44,057 nucleotides of DNA, taken from contig JAKAMG010000025.1 in the NCBI GenBank assembly GCA_021812985.1, forward strand, positions 1 to 44,057, read 5' to 3'. This DNA is from Bacteroidota bacterium. GTDB taxonomy: Bacteria; Bacteroidota; Ignavibacteria; Kryptoniales; JAKASW01. Both the position numbers and the translations under genes were made by a program. The notes under the pieces are model-generated. The model was not told the origin of the DNA and did not search any database. It saw nothing but the letters and a program-made list of their open reading frames with translations. The stretch's first letter is position 1. Each line of letters opens with the position of its first letter. Below are positions 7,279-15,482 of the stretch, in pieces.

Positions 7279-8016
7279 ATGAATGCAAGTAAATCTTTAG
7301 CTCTGGTCCTTCTCACTCTTGTGGTCGGATCTTCGTTGGCCTTCGGGCAGACCGGTACAGTAAAGGGAACGGTGAAGTTTGCTGGTACACCTCCCACGAT
7401 GACGCCCTACAAGGTGACTTACAACAACAATGTTTGCGGCAACGAGGCGTCTCTCGACAGACTTGTCGTCGGGAAAGACGGTGGCGTTGAGTATGCCGTT
7501 GTTTACATCGAGGGTCTTAAAGGGAAAGCTGAACGCGTCGCCCCCTCCAAATATGTGATAGACCAAAAAGACTGTTCATATAACCCACACGTCCTCATAG
7601 TGAGTCATGGCGAATCTTTCACGGTAGCGAACGCAGACCCGCTGTTCCACAATGTGCACGGTTACTTCGCGTCAAACAACGAGACGGCGTTCAATATAGC
7701 CCAGCCGATCAAAGGAATGAAGTCGGTCCAGCGAGTCAGGAAGCCCGGGATGTACATGATACGATGCGATGTCCACCCGTGGATGAACGCCTACATCTAT
7801 GTCTCAGGTGACGGCTATGCCGCGGCGACCGACAAGGACGGTAATTTTACACTTTCTGATGTTCCCCCTGGAAAGTACAAGTTGGTGATGTGGCACGAAG
7901 GTTGGGACACCAAGGATGTCAGCGGCAAGCCGGAATTTTCAAAGCCGATAGAACAGACACAGGAGATCACTGTGGTTGCAGGACAGACGGCGGACGCGGA
8001 CTTCACGCTGAAGTGA
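7279..8016 (+). CDS. Exported cupredoxin-like protein with carboxypeptidase-regulatory-like fold
   Basis: A 245-residue periplasmic or secreted protein. Signal peptide residues 1-23 (ending SSLAFG-Q). Residues 26-175 look like a cupredoxin: H124 and H127 in PLFHNVHGYF, then C163, H166 and M169 in MIRCDVHPWM, the usual His/Cys/His/Met ligand spacing of a type-1 copper site. Residues 180-245 (ATDKDGNFTLSDVPPGKYKLVMWH) resemble a carboxypeptidase regulatory-like or SpaA beta-sandwich tail. Copper electron carriers of this kind hand electrons between haem proteins, which fits the two cytochrome genes behind it. I start at the ATG at 7279, with AAAGGAG 10 bases upstream and an immediate signal peptide. 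Copper binding is inferred from ligand pattern only. Confidence 0.82.
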   Translation: MNASKSLALVLLTLVVGSSLAFGQTGTVKGTVKFAGTPPTMTPYKVTYNNNVCGNEASLDRLVVGKDGGVEYAVVYIEGLKGKAERVAPSKYVIDQKDCSYNPHVLIVSHGESFTVANADPLFHNVHGYFASNNETAFNIAQPIKGMKSVQRVRKPGMYMIRCDVHPWMNAYIYVSGDGYAAATDKDGNFTLSDVPPGKYKLVMWHEGWDTKDVSGKPEFSKPIEQTQEITVVAGQTADADFTLK

Positions 8017-8088
8017 GCGAGCTCATCTAATCTCTGAAGGACAGTTAGGTCGAAAGTAATACTTAAGCACAAATCTATCGGAGGTAAC

Positions 8089-9300
8089 ATGAAGCTTGAT
8101 TTTTCCAGGAGCCTCTTCCTTGCGGGTCTGACTATTGTTCTCGTCGGTCTGCAGAGCAGCAACTCGATGGCCATCCCGCTCTTTGCCAGAAAGTACCACG
8201 TGAGCTGTTTCAGATGTCACACCGTCCCGCCGGTACTGAATGACTTTGGAAGAAGATTCCAAATAAACGGGTACCAGCTTCCCGGCACTGACGAAGCCCA
8301 GCCGATCTGGGCGCAGGAGCCGCTTTCACTATCTTTTGTGTTCTATCCCTCTTTCGTCTCGGCGCACACGGTCACAACGGTCGGAAATAACAAGACCACT
8401 AGCGACCAATCGACGTTCGAGCCCAGCGGCCTCGACCTGTTCACGGCAGGCACAATAGCAAAGCATTTGAGCTACTTCCTTGCAGCGCCTATAGGTATTA
8501 ACGGGCCAGGTCAGTACTCCCCGTCGATCGAGACCATGAGCATAATGTTCAACAATCTCGCCGGTCCCGACGGGCAGAGCAACTTGAATTTCAGGTTCGG
8601 ACGGTATCGTTTGTGGAATACGTTCCCGAATAACACCTCGCTGGTCGAGTCCGCGGACTATCTCATATACGACTATGACCCGGCACAGGGATCACTTCTT
8701 ATTGCCGAGCCTCAGTGGGCGGCGTCGGTGTACGGATTTCTCCCCCAGCTGATGGATGGTCTAAGGTATGAGGCCGCTATCAGTGATGGGACAGACGGTG
8801 GCGACCCATTGAAGACCAACCAGGCCACATTTCTAATGCTTGAGCAGACGGAATATGTGGATAATGCCCCATTCAGGCTTGGCGTTTACTACTACGGCGG
8901 GAAGGAGTTGACGTCCGGTGGTGCACCTGACAAACTCGCCAGGACGGGGTTCGCCGTGGAGGCAAACGACCCCTGGACGAAGCGTTTCGATCTTTCGTTC
9001 CAGTACATGAGCGCCACGGACGACAACATCGGCGGAGTCAAGCAGACCATGAACGGAGGTTTTGTGGGGCTAAATGTGCTACTCGTCCCGGAGAAGCTAT
9101 TCGTGTACGGACGATATGATTTCACCAAGGTGAAGGAGACATCTGAGAAGCAAAATCAATACACGGGAGGCATCCGGTACCACTTCGCGCCAAACGTCGG
9201 TGCGTATGCCGAGCTGAGTTTCCTCGACGATAACACGCCCGCAGCACTCACAGATACCAAGACCACGCTCTCCACTCTGGGCGTGATGGTAGGATTCTGA
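8089..9300 (+). CDS. Cyc2-like outer-membrane porin-cytochrome fusion (monohaem)
   Basis: A 403-residue protein with signal peptide (1-27), one haem-attachment motif C40-F-R-C43-H44, and then a long aromatic-rich, beta-strand-dense region (about 80-403) ending in phenylalanine like an outer-membrane barrel. The N-terminus IPLFARKYHVSC, then CHTVPPVLNDFGRRF and INGY, strongly recalls the cytochrome plug of Cyc2, the fused cytochrome-porin of iron-oxidising bacteria: FAR before the haem site and FGR..F...GY after it. Ribosome site GGAGG before the ATG. It sits between the cupredoxin and the dihaem cytochrome genes, so the three may form one electron path. The resemblance is by motif; the barrel strand count and true Cyc2 membership cannot be fixed by eye. 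Confidence 0.75.
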   Translation: MKLDFSRSLFLAGLTIVLVGLQSSNSMAIPLFARKYHVSCFRCHTVPPVLNDFGRRFQINGYQLPGTDEAQPIWAQEPLSLSFVFYPSFVSAHTVTTVGNNKTTSDQSTFEPSGLDLFTAGTIAKHLSYFLAAPIGINGPGQYSPSIETMSIMFNNLAGPDGQSNLNFRFGRYRLWNTFPNNTSLVESADYLIYDYDPAQGSLLIAEPQWAASVYGFLPQLMDGLRYEAAISDGTDGGDPLKTNQATFLMLEQTEYVDNAPFRLGVYYYGGKELTSGGAPDKLARTGFAVEANDPWTKRFDLSFQYMSATDDNIGGVKQTMNGGFVGLNVLLVPEKLFVYGRYDFTKVKETSEKQNQYTGGIRYHFAPNVGAYAELSFLDDNTPAALTDTKTTLSTLGVMVGF

Positions 9301-9315
9301 GGAAAGGAGATGATC

Positions 9316-10110
9316 ATGCATTTAAATGTCAAGAAAACAGCACTGTTTTCGATGTTCGTACTCTTGACCGTGGGGCTCTACTCTTGCGCGACAAGTTATA
9401 ATGGTTCCGACGAAGTGAGCGTCGCAAGGGGAGCCGCGGTCTATCATGAGGCGTGCGCGCCGTGCCACGGCGACAACGGTGACGGAAGCGGTCCCGCCTC
9501 AGTATCGCTTGCGACCAAACCCAGGGACTTCAACCTCGGCGTGTTCAAGTTCAGGAGCACGGCCTCTGGAGAGCTACCTACAGATTACGACCTTCTGAGA
9601 ATAATCAATTCGGGCATTTACCACACTGCGATGCCTTCATTCGCCCAGATGAGCATAGCCGATCAGTATTCAGTCGTCCAGTACATCAAGACTCTCTCTC
9701 CGGTGTTCAGCGACTCCACGCAGTATCCGCTTGACACGGTTAAGGTGTCTACTCCGATTCCGTACACTTACGACAGCATCGAGCGGGGTAGGCAGGTCTA
9801 CCTGGAAATGCACTGCTGGAGCTGTCACGGCATAACCGGGGAAGGGAACGGCCCCTCTGCCGCCACTGTCACGGATGATCAGGGCAATCCGATTCAGCCG
9901 ACGAATCTGACACATGCCTGGGACATTAAAGTTGGAAGGACACGCGAGAAGGTGTATCTCATCTTCAGCACGGGGTTGAATGGTACACCTATGCCTTCAT
10001 ACGCCCAAACCCTTTCCGACAACGAAAGATGGGACCTGGCGAATTACGTCTACTCACTATCTCACACTGACAGGTATTATGACGGTAAGCAGTTGAGCAA
10101 CACTCAATAA
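9316..10110 (+). CDS. Dihaem c-type cytochrome lipoprotein
   Basis: A 264-residue lipoprotein: signal sequence with lipobox GLYSC (lipid-modified C24). Two cytochrome-c domains follow: CAPCH (C47, C50, H51) with axial Met in HTAMPSF (M106), and CWSCH (C167, C170, H171) with axial Met in GTPMPSY (M226). It would be membrane-anchored on the periplasmic side (or outer-membrane inner leaflet) and shuttle electrons. An ATG at 9310 touches the AGGAG site directly, whereas the ATG at 9316 has a 6-base gap, so I choose 9316. It lies 15 bases after the Cyc2-like gene, almost certainly co-transcribed. It is followed by a terminator-like hairpin. Confidence 0.9.
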   Translation: MHLNVKKTALFSMFVLLTVGLYSCATSYNGSDEVSVARGAAVYHEACAPCHGDNGDGSGPASVSLATKPRDFNLGVFKFRSTASGELPTDYDLLRIINSGIYHTAMPSFAQMSIADQYSVVQYIKTLSPVFSDSTQYPLDTVKVSTPIPYTYDSIERGRQVYLEMHCWSCHGITGEGNGPSAATVTDDQGNPIQPTNLTHAWDIKVGRTREKVYLIFSTGLNGTPMPSYAQTLSDNERWDLANYVYSLSHTDRYYDGKQLSNTQ

Positions 10111-10136
10111 CAGAAGGCAAAATCAGTCTGAACGCG

Positions 10137-10187
10137 GCCACAGCCGCCTGACCTTGCGATGGGGAAGGGCGCTGTGGCTTTCTTCTT
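10137..10187 (+). terminator. Probable terminator of the cytochrome cluster
   Basis: Arms GCCACAGC (10137-10144) and GCTGTGGC (10171-10178), extended inward by GCC/GGC, then a T-rich tail. The loop is long. It follows the dihaem cytochrome stop by 26 bases. Confidence 0.55.
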
Positions 10188-10326
10188 TTAAGATGGCATT
10201 CAGGCTGACATGGCCAAGCGTGGCTCCGCAGCATGACGGTGGTCTCCGAATTCAATAGTGAAACAACATTTCGGATTTTTCGTTGGTTTGTGAGAAATTA
10301 AAACACACAGTCCAGGAGAAATTGAG

Positions 10327-10524
10327 ATGACGAAATTGTTCAGATCGAAAAATGAGAAGAAGCTTGCCGGCCTATGCGGCGGGCTGGCGGAGATGCTCGA
10401 TGCGGACCCGACGCTTGTGAGGCTCGGCGTGGTGTTCGCCTGTTTTGCTACCGGAGTGTTTCCGGTCCTTGTCACCTACCTTGTGGCCTGGTGGATAGTC
10501 CCACTTAAGTCGCCGCAGGAATAG
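10327..10524 (+). CDS. PspC-domain small membrane protein
   Basis: A 65-residue protein consisting of just a PspC domain: LFRSKNEKKLAGLCGGLAE at the N-terminus and a hydrophobic segment at about residues 30-60 ending YLVAWWIVPL, the usual PspC pattern. PspC proteins sit in the inner membrane and take part in envelope-stress responses; stand-alone short ones are widespread and mostly uncharacterised. Ribosome site AGGAG 8 bases before the ATG. It is monocistronic and converges on the DUF5916 gene. No pspA or sigma factor gene is nearby. Confidence 0.9.
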   Translation: MTKLFRSKNEKKLAGLCGGLAEMLDADPTLVRLGVVFACFATGVFPVLVTYLVAWWIVPLKSPQE

Positions 10525-10557
10525 CAGCATAGGCACCCATTCCGGTTGACGCATGGG

Positions 10558-12822
10558 TTAGTCTCTCCATAGATACTGCAGCTTTATGAAGAATTGTCGG
10601 GCAGTGGGGACTATGCCATACGGCTGGCCGTACTCTTCCAGACTGTGCGTCGAACCGGCGTAGAAAATGGTGAAGGGGTTCAGCTTGTAGCTGAAAAGGG
10701 GATCCACTTCAAACTGGTTCGAGAACTTGTCGTATTGGCCTATCAACCTGAGGAACACCTTGTTGCTGAACTGATAAATTCCTTCCAGACGTGTTATGTA
10801 TCCGTCGAAGAGAAGTTCGCCTCCAACCACATTCGAAAGCCTCGAGCGTGAATAGTCTATCGTCAGAGTGAGCCTATCGGTGGGTTTCAGCACCATCTCC
10901 GCATCCAGATTATGACCTTTGCCGAGTGCCGGCTGGTCGGCTCGATATATGAATCTTCCGAACGCTCCGTTAAGATTGAACGAAAGCATGCTTACCGGAT
11001 TGGACTGAATACTGAAGGTCCATCTGTTGACCCTCACGAAGCTCACTGAGTGAAAGAGTTCATTGTTGACCGCGAGATAACTGACGACCAGCTGAGTCTG
11101 ACTCTTCAGATTGAAGTAGGCCGTGGGGACGAGCCACAGCTCCTTCCGGGTGTTCTGGTAATCGAAATGCACTCCCGACTCAAGGTCAAGCCCCCAATTG
11201 TCAACAAGTGCGGAGTTGGGGTAAAAAGATATTGAATGTTCCATATCGGCGGTGCGCAGGTCGTTCGAGAAGATATACCCATCCTCTGCCTGGAATGTTG
11301 GCGACAAATCCCTGTAGGTGAATCTGAAACTGTATCTTCTCGCGTCCCTCCGGAAATCAGCTTGGAAGCCCGTTCCGTTATATTCCTGTCCGTCGAAGGC
11401 CTTCGTAAACATGGTTGGACCGTAAAACGACGGATCGGAGACGATGTTCGTGTCGTTCAACTCGCGTGTGTTGGACATAAGAAATTGTCCGTCGAACGTG
11501 TAATTCGTATGGAAGAAGATGTTCCAGTCGACACCGCCCACATAATTGTGGGCATTGGTGAAATTCCTGGTCGTTGCAAGTGCGCCGACAAATGACTGCA
11601 GCCCAAAGTTATACCGCGCGCGCAGGATGTTGGAGAATGATTTGTACGACGTGGAGAACGTATTATCGCCGTTGTTGTCCGTGACGCTTCCGTCCTCGCC
11701 GGCGAGTATGAAGGGAGAATTCCGGTCTTCGGCGCCCAGGTAGGCGATGGACCACGGACCCGATTTGTCGACTACCTTGGCTGCCGCGATCGGATTGCTG
11801 ATAGTCCTGGAGTAGTACGCCTGAATTTTTGTCGTGAATATATCGCTCCCGTCCATGAAGAACGGACGCTTCTCGGGGTAGAAGAGGGCGAAGGCGTTGT
11901 TTACGCTTATCTGAGCGGCGTCCGTTTCCACCTGACTGAAGTCAGGATTCACCACGCCTTCCAGCGAGAGACTCGGATTAGGTGCCAGCTTTACTCCCAG
12001 GCCGACCCGACCGGTTACAGGGCCGTTGGAAAATCCTGAGTTGGGATTAGAATTATCGTTTATGTTGCCCGTCTCCACTCCCATAGCGTAAGGGAGGAGT
12101 TCGACGGAACCAGTAGACTGAAGTCCTTTAAGCCCCAGGAGAGTCCCTGTCTGGCACAGCAGGCAGCCGTTGTTGAGATCCAGGTGAACCCACGATATTT
12201 GTATGCGGCTGGACCTCGGAAGATTCCGGAAGAATTCAATTCCCCAGTTCTGGTCATCAGACGCGGGGAACCTCAAGCTTTGAAACGGAATTGCCATCTC
12301 CGCGGTGTAGCCGCTGTCGTTCATTGCGGCTTTTGAGTACCAGACCATGTCGAAACTCATATCCTCATTGTTGCCGTTTCTGAGTCCGTCCATTTGCACT
12401 CCAACAGGGTTGACGAATACCTCATACGCGCGCTGGTGATCATCGTAGGTGTCCAGTATGACTCCGATAAAGTCATCGTCGAATGCATTGTCCCTGTCTG
12501 AGAGGTGGGCTCGTATTTCGGAAGGATGGTTGTCGAAGCAGTGGAAACCGAAGTACAGAAATCTTGAATTGTAAAGGACTCTTACCGTCGTCTTCTGAGG
12601 CGCTGGCGTGTTGTTCCCCGGCTGTATTTCATAGTCCAGTTCTGTAGTGGGCGCTTCCCTCCAACGCGGGTCGGTCAGTTTGCCCGAGAGATCTATATCC
12701 CCCTTAATTCGAATGGGTGTGTAGACAAACTTATTTTGGTTGGAGGTCGTGTCTTTTTCCTGCCCGAGTATGGTGGAGCACGTAGCAGCAAGGAGAACAA
12801 ACGCGATAAATGTACTTCTCAA
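10558..12822 (-). CDS. DUF5916 outer-membrane protein with CBM9-like domain
   Basis: A 754-residue exported protein. Signal peptide about 1-20. Residues 35-230 resemble a family-9 carbohydrate-binding-like domain (IKGDIDLSGKLTDPRWREAP, later FDDDFIGVILDTYDDHQRAYEVFVNP and YTAEMAIPFQSLRFP). The rest is a beta-rich DUF5916 region with YPEKRPFFMDGSDIF and many alternating aromatic strands, probably an outer-membrane barrel. The function of the family is unknown; it is common in Bacteroidota and relatives. The start is TTG at 12822, with AGGA 7 bases upstream. It is the last gene of a long minus-strand run, separated from the M1 peptidase by a large hairpin, so probably its own unit. Confidence 0.85.
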   Translation of the reverse strand: MRSTFIAFVLLAATCSTILGQEKDTTSNQNKFVYTPIRIKGDIDLSGKLTDPRWREAPTTELDYEIQPGNNTPAPQKTTVRVLYNSRFLYFGFHCFDNHPSEIRAHLSDRDNAFDDDFIGVILDTYDDHQRAYEVFVNPVGVQMDGLRNGNNEDMSFDMVWYSKAAMNDSGYTAEMAIPFQSLRFPASDDQNWGIEFFRNLPRSSRIQISWVHLDLNNGCLLCQTGTLLGLKGLQSTGSVELLPYAMGVETGNINDNSNPNSGFSNGPVTGRVGLGVKLAPNPSLSLEGVVNPDFSQVETDAAQISVNNAFALFYPEKRPFFMDGSDIFTTKIQAYYSRTISNPIAAAKVVDKSGPWSIAYLGAEDRNSPFILAGEDGSVTDNNGDNTFSTSYKSFSNILRARYNFGLQSFVGALATTRNFTNAHNYVGGVDWNIFFHTNYTFDGQFLMSNTRELNDTNIVSDPSFYGPTMFTKAFDGQEYNGTGFQADFRRDARRYSFRFTYRDLSPTFQAEDGYIFSNDLRTADMEHSISFYPNSALVDNWGLDLESGVHFDYQNTRKELWLVPTAYFNLKSQTQLVVSYLAVNNELFHSVSFVRVNRWTFSIQSNPVSMLSFNLNGAFGRFIYRADQPALGKGHNLDAEMVLKPTDRLTLTIDYSRSRLSNVVGGELLFDGYITRLEGIYQFSNKVFLRLIGQYDKFSNQFEVDPLFSYKLNPFTIFYAGSTHSLEEYGQPYGIVPTARQFFIKLQYLWRD

Positions 12823-12928
12823 GATTAAGTCCTTTTCCTCCTAAGTACGTGACGAATTTGAATACGTTACAGAGGATCGGGACAGGGTAACAGGTGGGAG
12901 CCCTCTGTTATTCAGCGGCAGTAAGTAA

Positions 12929-12990
12929 GCTGTTCGAAAAGGATGGGGGGCGCGGTCGGTGGCGTGCCCCGGTCACACTTTTCGAACAGC
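12929..12990. repeat. Long inverted repeat between the M1 peptidase and DUF5916 genes
   Basis: Perfect 13-bp arms GCTGTTCGAAAAG (12929-12941) and CTTTTCGAACAGC (12978-12990). A second stem is nested inside (GGGGCGCG from 12947 with CGTGCCCC to 12970, one G-T pair). It lies 17 bases past the M1 peptidase stop codon on the minus strand and probably acts as a terminator or mRNA 3' stabiliser, although no T-run follows. Confidence 0.75.
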
Positions 12991-13007
12991 CGGATTCTAT
13001 TCCCGGA

Positions 13008-15428
13008 TTATTTCTCTCTCATCTCTATTTGACGTATCGCTCTACGGGCCATGGCGACCAACCGTCCGTCTGATTCCTCCCTGGCACGCTCCTCCAGCAG
13101 GGGAATCACCGACTTGTTTCCCAGTTTCCCAAGTCCCATGAGCGACTCGGCCCTGATCCAGATATATGGGTCCGAGGCGTACTTGGAGAGGAGGGAGACG
13201 GTTTGCGCCGTATCGACGCCGAGAGTTATAAGCGTTGACACGCCGGCCGTTCTGAGGTCTTCAGGAGAGCCGTACTTGGAATAGTTCACCGCTATCTCGT
13301 GCGCCATACGCGGTTTGACCTTCATCAAAGCTCTCAGCCCGGTGGTTCGAAGGACTTCATGGTACGAATCGCGGTCGAGGGCTGTGTAAATAACGTGGAG
13401 CGCTTTCACTGAGTCGACACTGGCGAACGCGGTAACCGCCGCAGCCCTTACGAAATAATTGGAACGATCGTAGAATATCTTCGTCAGGAGGTCCTCGATC
13501 CTGCCGTCAGCCTTGAACTCTCCGAGCGAAGTGATCGCCCGTTGCTGGACACGAGGATCCTTGTCATCGGTGGCGGATATCAAAGCGTCCTCGGCCTCCT
13601 TGTTGTCGTATCGCCCGAGAAGCATGGCACATTCCTGCCGGACTCCCCAGAAGGGGTCGTCCTTTAGCCCTTGTGTCAGCTGAGATTCTGCGCTGTCGGC
13701 ATGGTCACGCTCCAGCTCGTCCGCCGCCCATATTCTCCCCACGACGTCCGAATCATTCTTTAGCTGGTACGACAATTCATCAACCGACTTGGGGAAATTG
13801 ACTTCATCCAGCAGCCAGTGCCCCTGGTCAAAGTTCACCATGAGGGGCTTGTCGTCGACGCTGAAGGCGTATGTGTTTGACAAGGAATCTATCCAGACTC
13901 TCCTGGTCTCCGCAGATGACGGCGTTACTATTCTGATGTCCACCGGTGTCCTATAGACTGGGGTGAGGCTGTCTACCTTTTGGGTTTGTCTCACGTGCAA
14001 GACCACGGTTCGCGAGGCAGGCTGGTAAGAATAGTTCACGTCGAAGACCGGATGTCCCCCCTTGTAGAGCCATTCCTTGAAGAACCAGTTGAGGTTGTAT
14101 CCAGTTGCCTCGGTTATTGATTCAGCGAGGTCATGAGTGCTGACGTTGTGGAACTTGTGTTCGCTTACGTATGTCCTGATGGCCTTGTCGAAAAGCGTGT
14201 CGCCGAGGAAAAACCTGAGCATATGTAGCATCGATGCGCCACGTGGGTAGATGTATGTCCCGAAAAGGTCGACTGCATCGTTGTACCTGTTGTAAACCGT
14301 GGGTCGCCTCTCGACGTGGTCGGCCGCGATAACCTGTTCATGGTTCTGGTACATCTCGTATTGGAATTCCCGCTTCCCAAATGCATGTTCGCGGTAAAGC
14401 GCTTCGAAATAGGTGGCGAAGCCCTCGTTCAGCCAGGCGTTTGACCAGGAGCGTGTTGTAAGGAGATCACCGAACCACTGGTGGGCAGTTTCGTGAGCCA
14501 CCAGGCCGACACTTGAAACCTGCGGCTCGGCATTGGCATCGTGAAGCGTGCCGTCGGTAAGTGTGATTGCCGAGACGTTTTCCTCGCCTCCCCAGGTAAA
14601 GTTGGTTATTGTGGTGAGAGCCAACTTGTCCCACGGGAAGGGCTGCCCAGTTATCGTCGAATAGAACTTCACGACATCAGGCATGCATTTGAAGTTTGAC
14701 TTAATCTCACTGCCGTATGATGGATCAGAGTAGTAGTCAATCGCGAGCTTGCCGAGGTGGTCCTTAAACTCGTTGAACTTGCCCGCGATAATGGAAATGA
14801 GGTAGACAACATGCGGCTTCGATTCCACCCAGTCGAACGTCTTTTCCTTGCCTCCCTTGCTTGAAGTAACCCTTCTGAGAATTCCATTCGAGATCACTGT
14901 CCATCCTGCCGGAACGGTAGTAATTGTCTCGCTTGCCGTGAAGTCGTCGCAGTAATCATGGGAAGGGAACCAGTATCTGGCGTCCTCCGGCTCGCTCATG
15001 CTCCATATCTCCGGGTTCCGTTTGGGATAACCCTTGTCCGGGAGTATGAAGAACAGGCCGCGGCTGGGTTTCGTCGAGTAATCGATGACGTAGGTCAGCT
15101 TCTGGTTCAGTCCGTACGGTTTTGGAAAGAAAATCGTGAGAATCTTTCCGTCGTAACGGTAGTTAAGTGGATTCCCCTGCAGAGAGACTCCGTTTATCTT
15201 CATGTCCACCGCATTGAGGTGAATGGAATCGAGACGGGGCCTGAACGGCGTGATCGTCTCGGAGGCCTGCCCAAAGACAGTCCGAGTCTCGAGATTGAAT
15301 TTGAATCTCAGGACGATGTTTGACATGTGGAATTCCTTGTCCGGCGCGTGGTGAACCGGCGGGAGCTCGCCCGCCCGAGCAATCGAAACCACGAACAACA
15401 GAACCAAAGGCAAAAGGTACTTCTTCAT
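13008..15428 (-). CDS. Exported M1-family aminopeptidase with C-terminal HEAT repeats
   Basis: An 806-residue zinc metallopeptidase. Signal peptide 1-19 (MKKYLLPLVLLFVVSIARAG). The zinc site is HETAH (H312, E313, H316) with the third ligand E335 in NEGFATYFE. The substrate-binding GAMEN motif appears as GGEEN (280-284), a variant. Residues 560-800 hold HEAT-like repeats (for example DPRVQQRAITSLGEF and DPYIWIRAESLMGLGKLG) that replace the usual C-terminal domain. It trims N-terminal residues from peptides in the periplasm or outside. An upstream in-frame start at 15482 is possible, but the ATG at 15428 has a perfect AGGAGG and begins the signal peptide. It follows the UbiA gene by 54 bases. 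Confidence 0.93.
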   Translation of the reverse strand: MKKYLLPLVLLFVVSIARAGELPPVHHAPDKEFHMSNIVLRFKFNLETRTVFGQASETITPFRPRLDSIHLNAVDMKINGVSLQGNPLNYRYDGKILTIFFPKPYGLNQKLTYVIDYSTKPSRGLFFILPDKGYPKRNPEIWSMSEPEDARYWFPSHDYCDDFTASETITTVPAGWTVISNGILRRVTSSKGGKEKTFDWVESKPHVVYLISIIAGKFNEFKDHLGKLAIDYYSDPSYGSEIKSNFKCMPDVVKFYSTITGQPFPWDKLALTTITNFTWGGEENVSAITLTDGTLHDANAEPQVSSVGLVAHETAHQWFGDLLTTRSWSNAWLNEGFATYFEALYREHAFGKREFQYEMYQNHEQVIAADHVERRPTVYNRYNDAVDLFGTYIYPRGASMLHMLRFFLGDTLFDKAIRTYVSEHKFHNVSTHDLAESITEATGYNLNWFFKEWLYKGGHPVFDVNYSYQPASRTVVLHVRQTQKVDSLTPVYRTPVDIRIVTPSSAETRRVWIDSLSNTYAFSVDDKPLMVNFDQGHWLLDEVNFPKSVDELSYQLKNDSDVVGRIWAADELERDHADSAESQLTQGLKDDPFWGVRQECAMLLGRYDNKEAEDALISATDDKDPRVQQRAITSLGEFKADGRIEDLLTKIFYDRSNYFVRAAAVTAFASVDSVKALHVIYTALDRDSYHEVLRTTGLRALMKVKPRMAHEIAVNYSKYGSPEDLRTAGVSTLITLGVDTAQTVSLLSKYASDPYIWIRAESLMGLGKLGNKSVIPLLEERAREESDGRLVAMARRAIRQIEMREK

Positions 15429-15482
15429 CGCTCTCCTCCTTTTTTCTATTAACCTGTTAAAAATTCCATTTAGCAGAATCAT

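Noticed and set aside
10535-10558. ACCCAT/ATGGGT inverted repeat between the convergent pspC and DUF5916 genes as a bidirectional terminator
   Set aside because: Only 6 bp, overlaps the DUF5916 stop codon and lacks T-runs.
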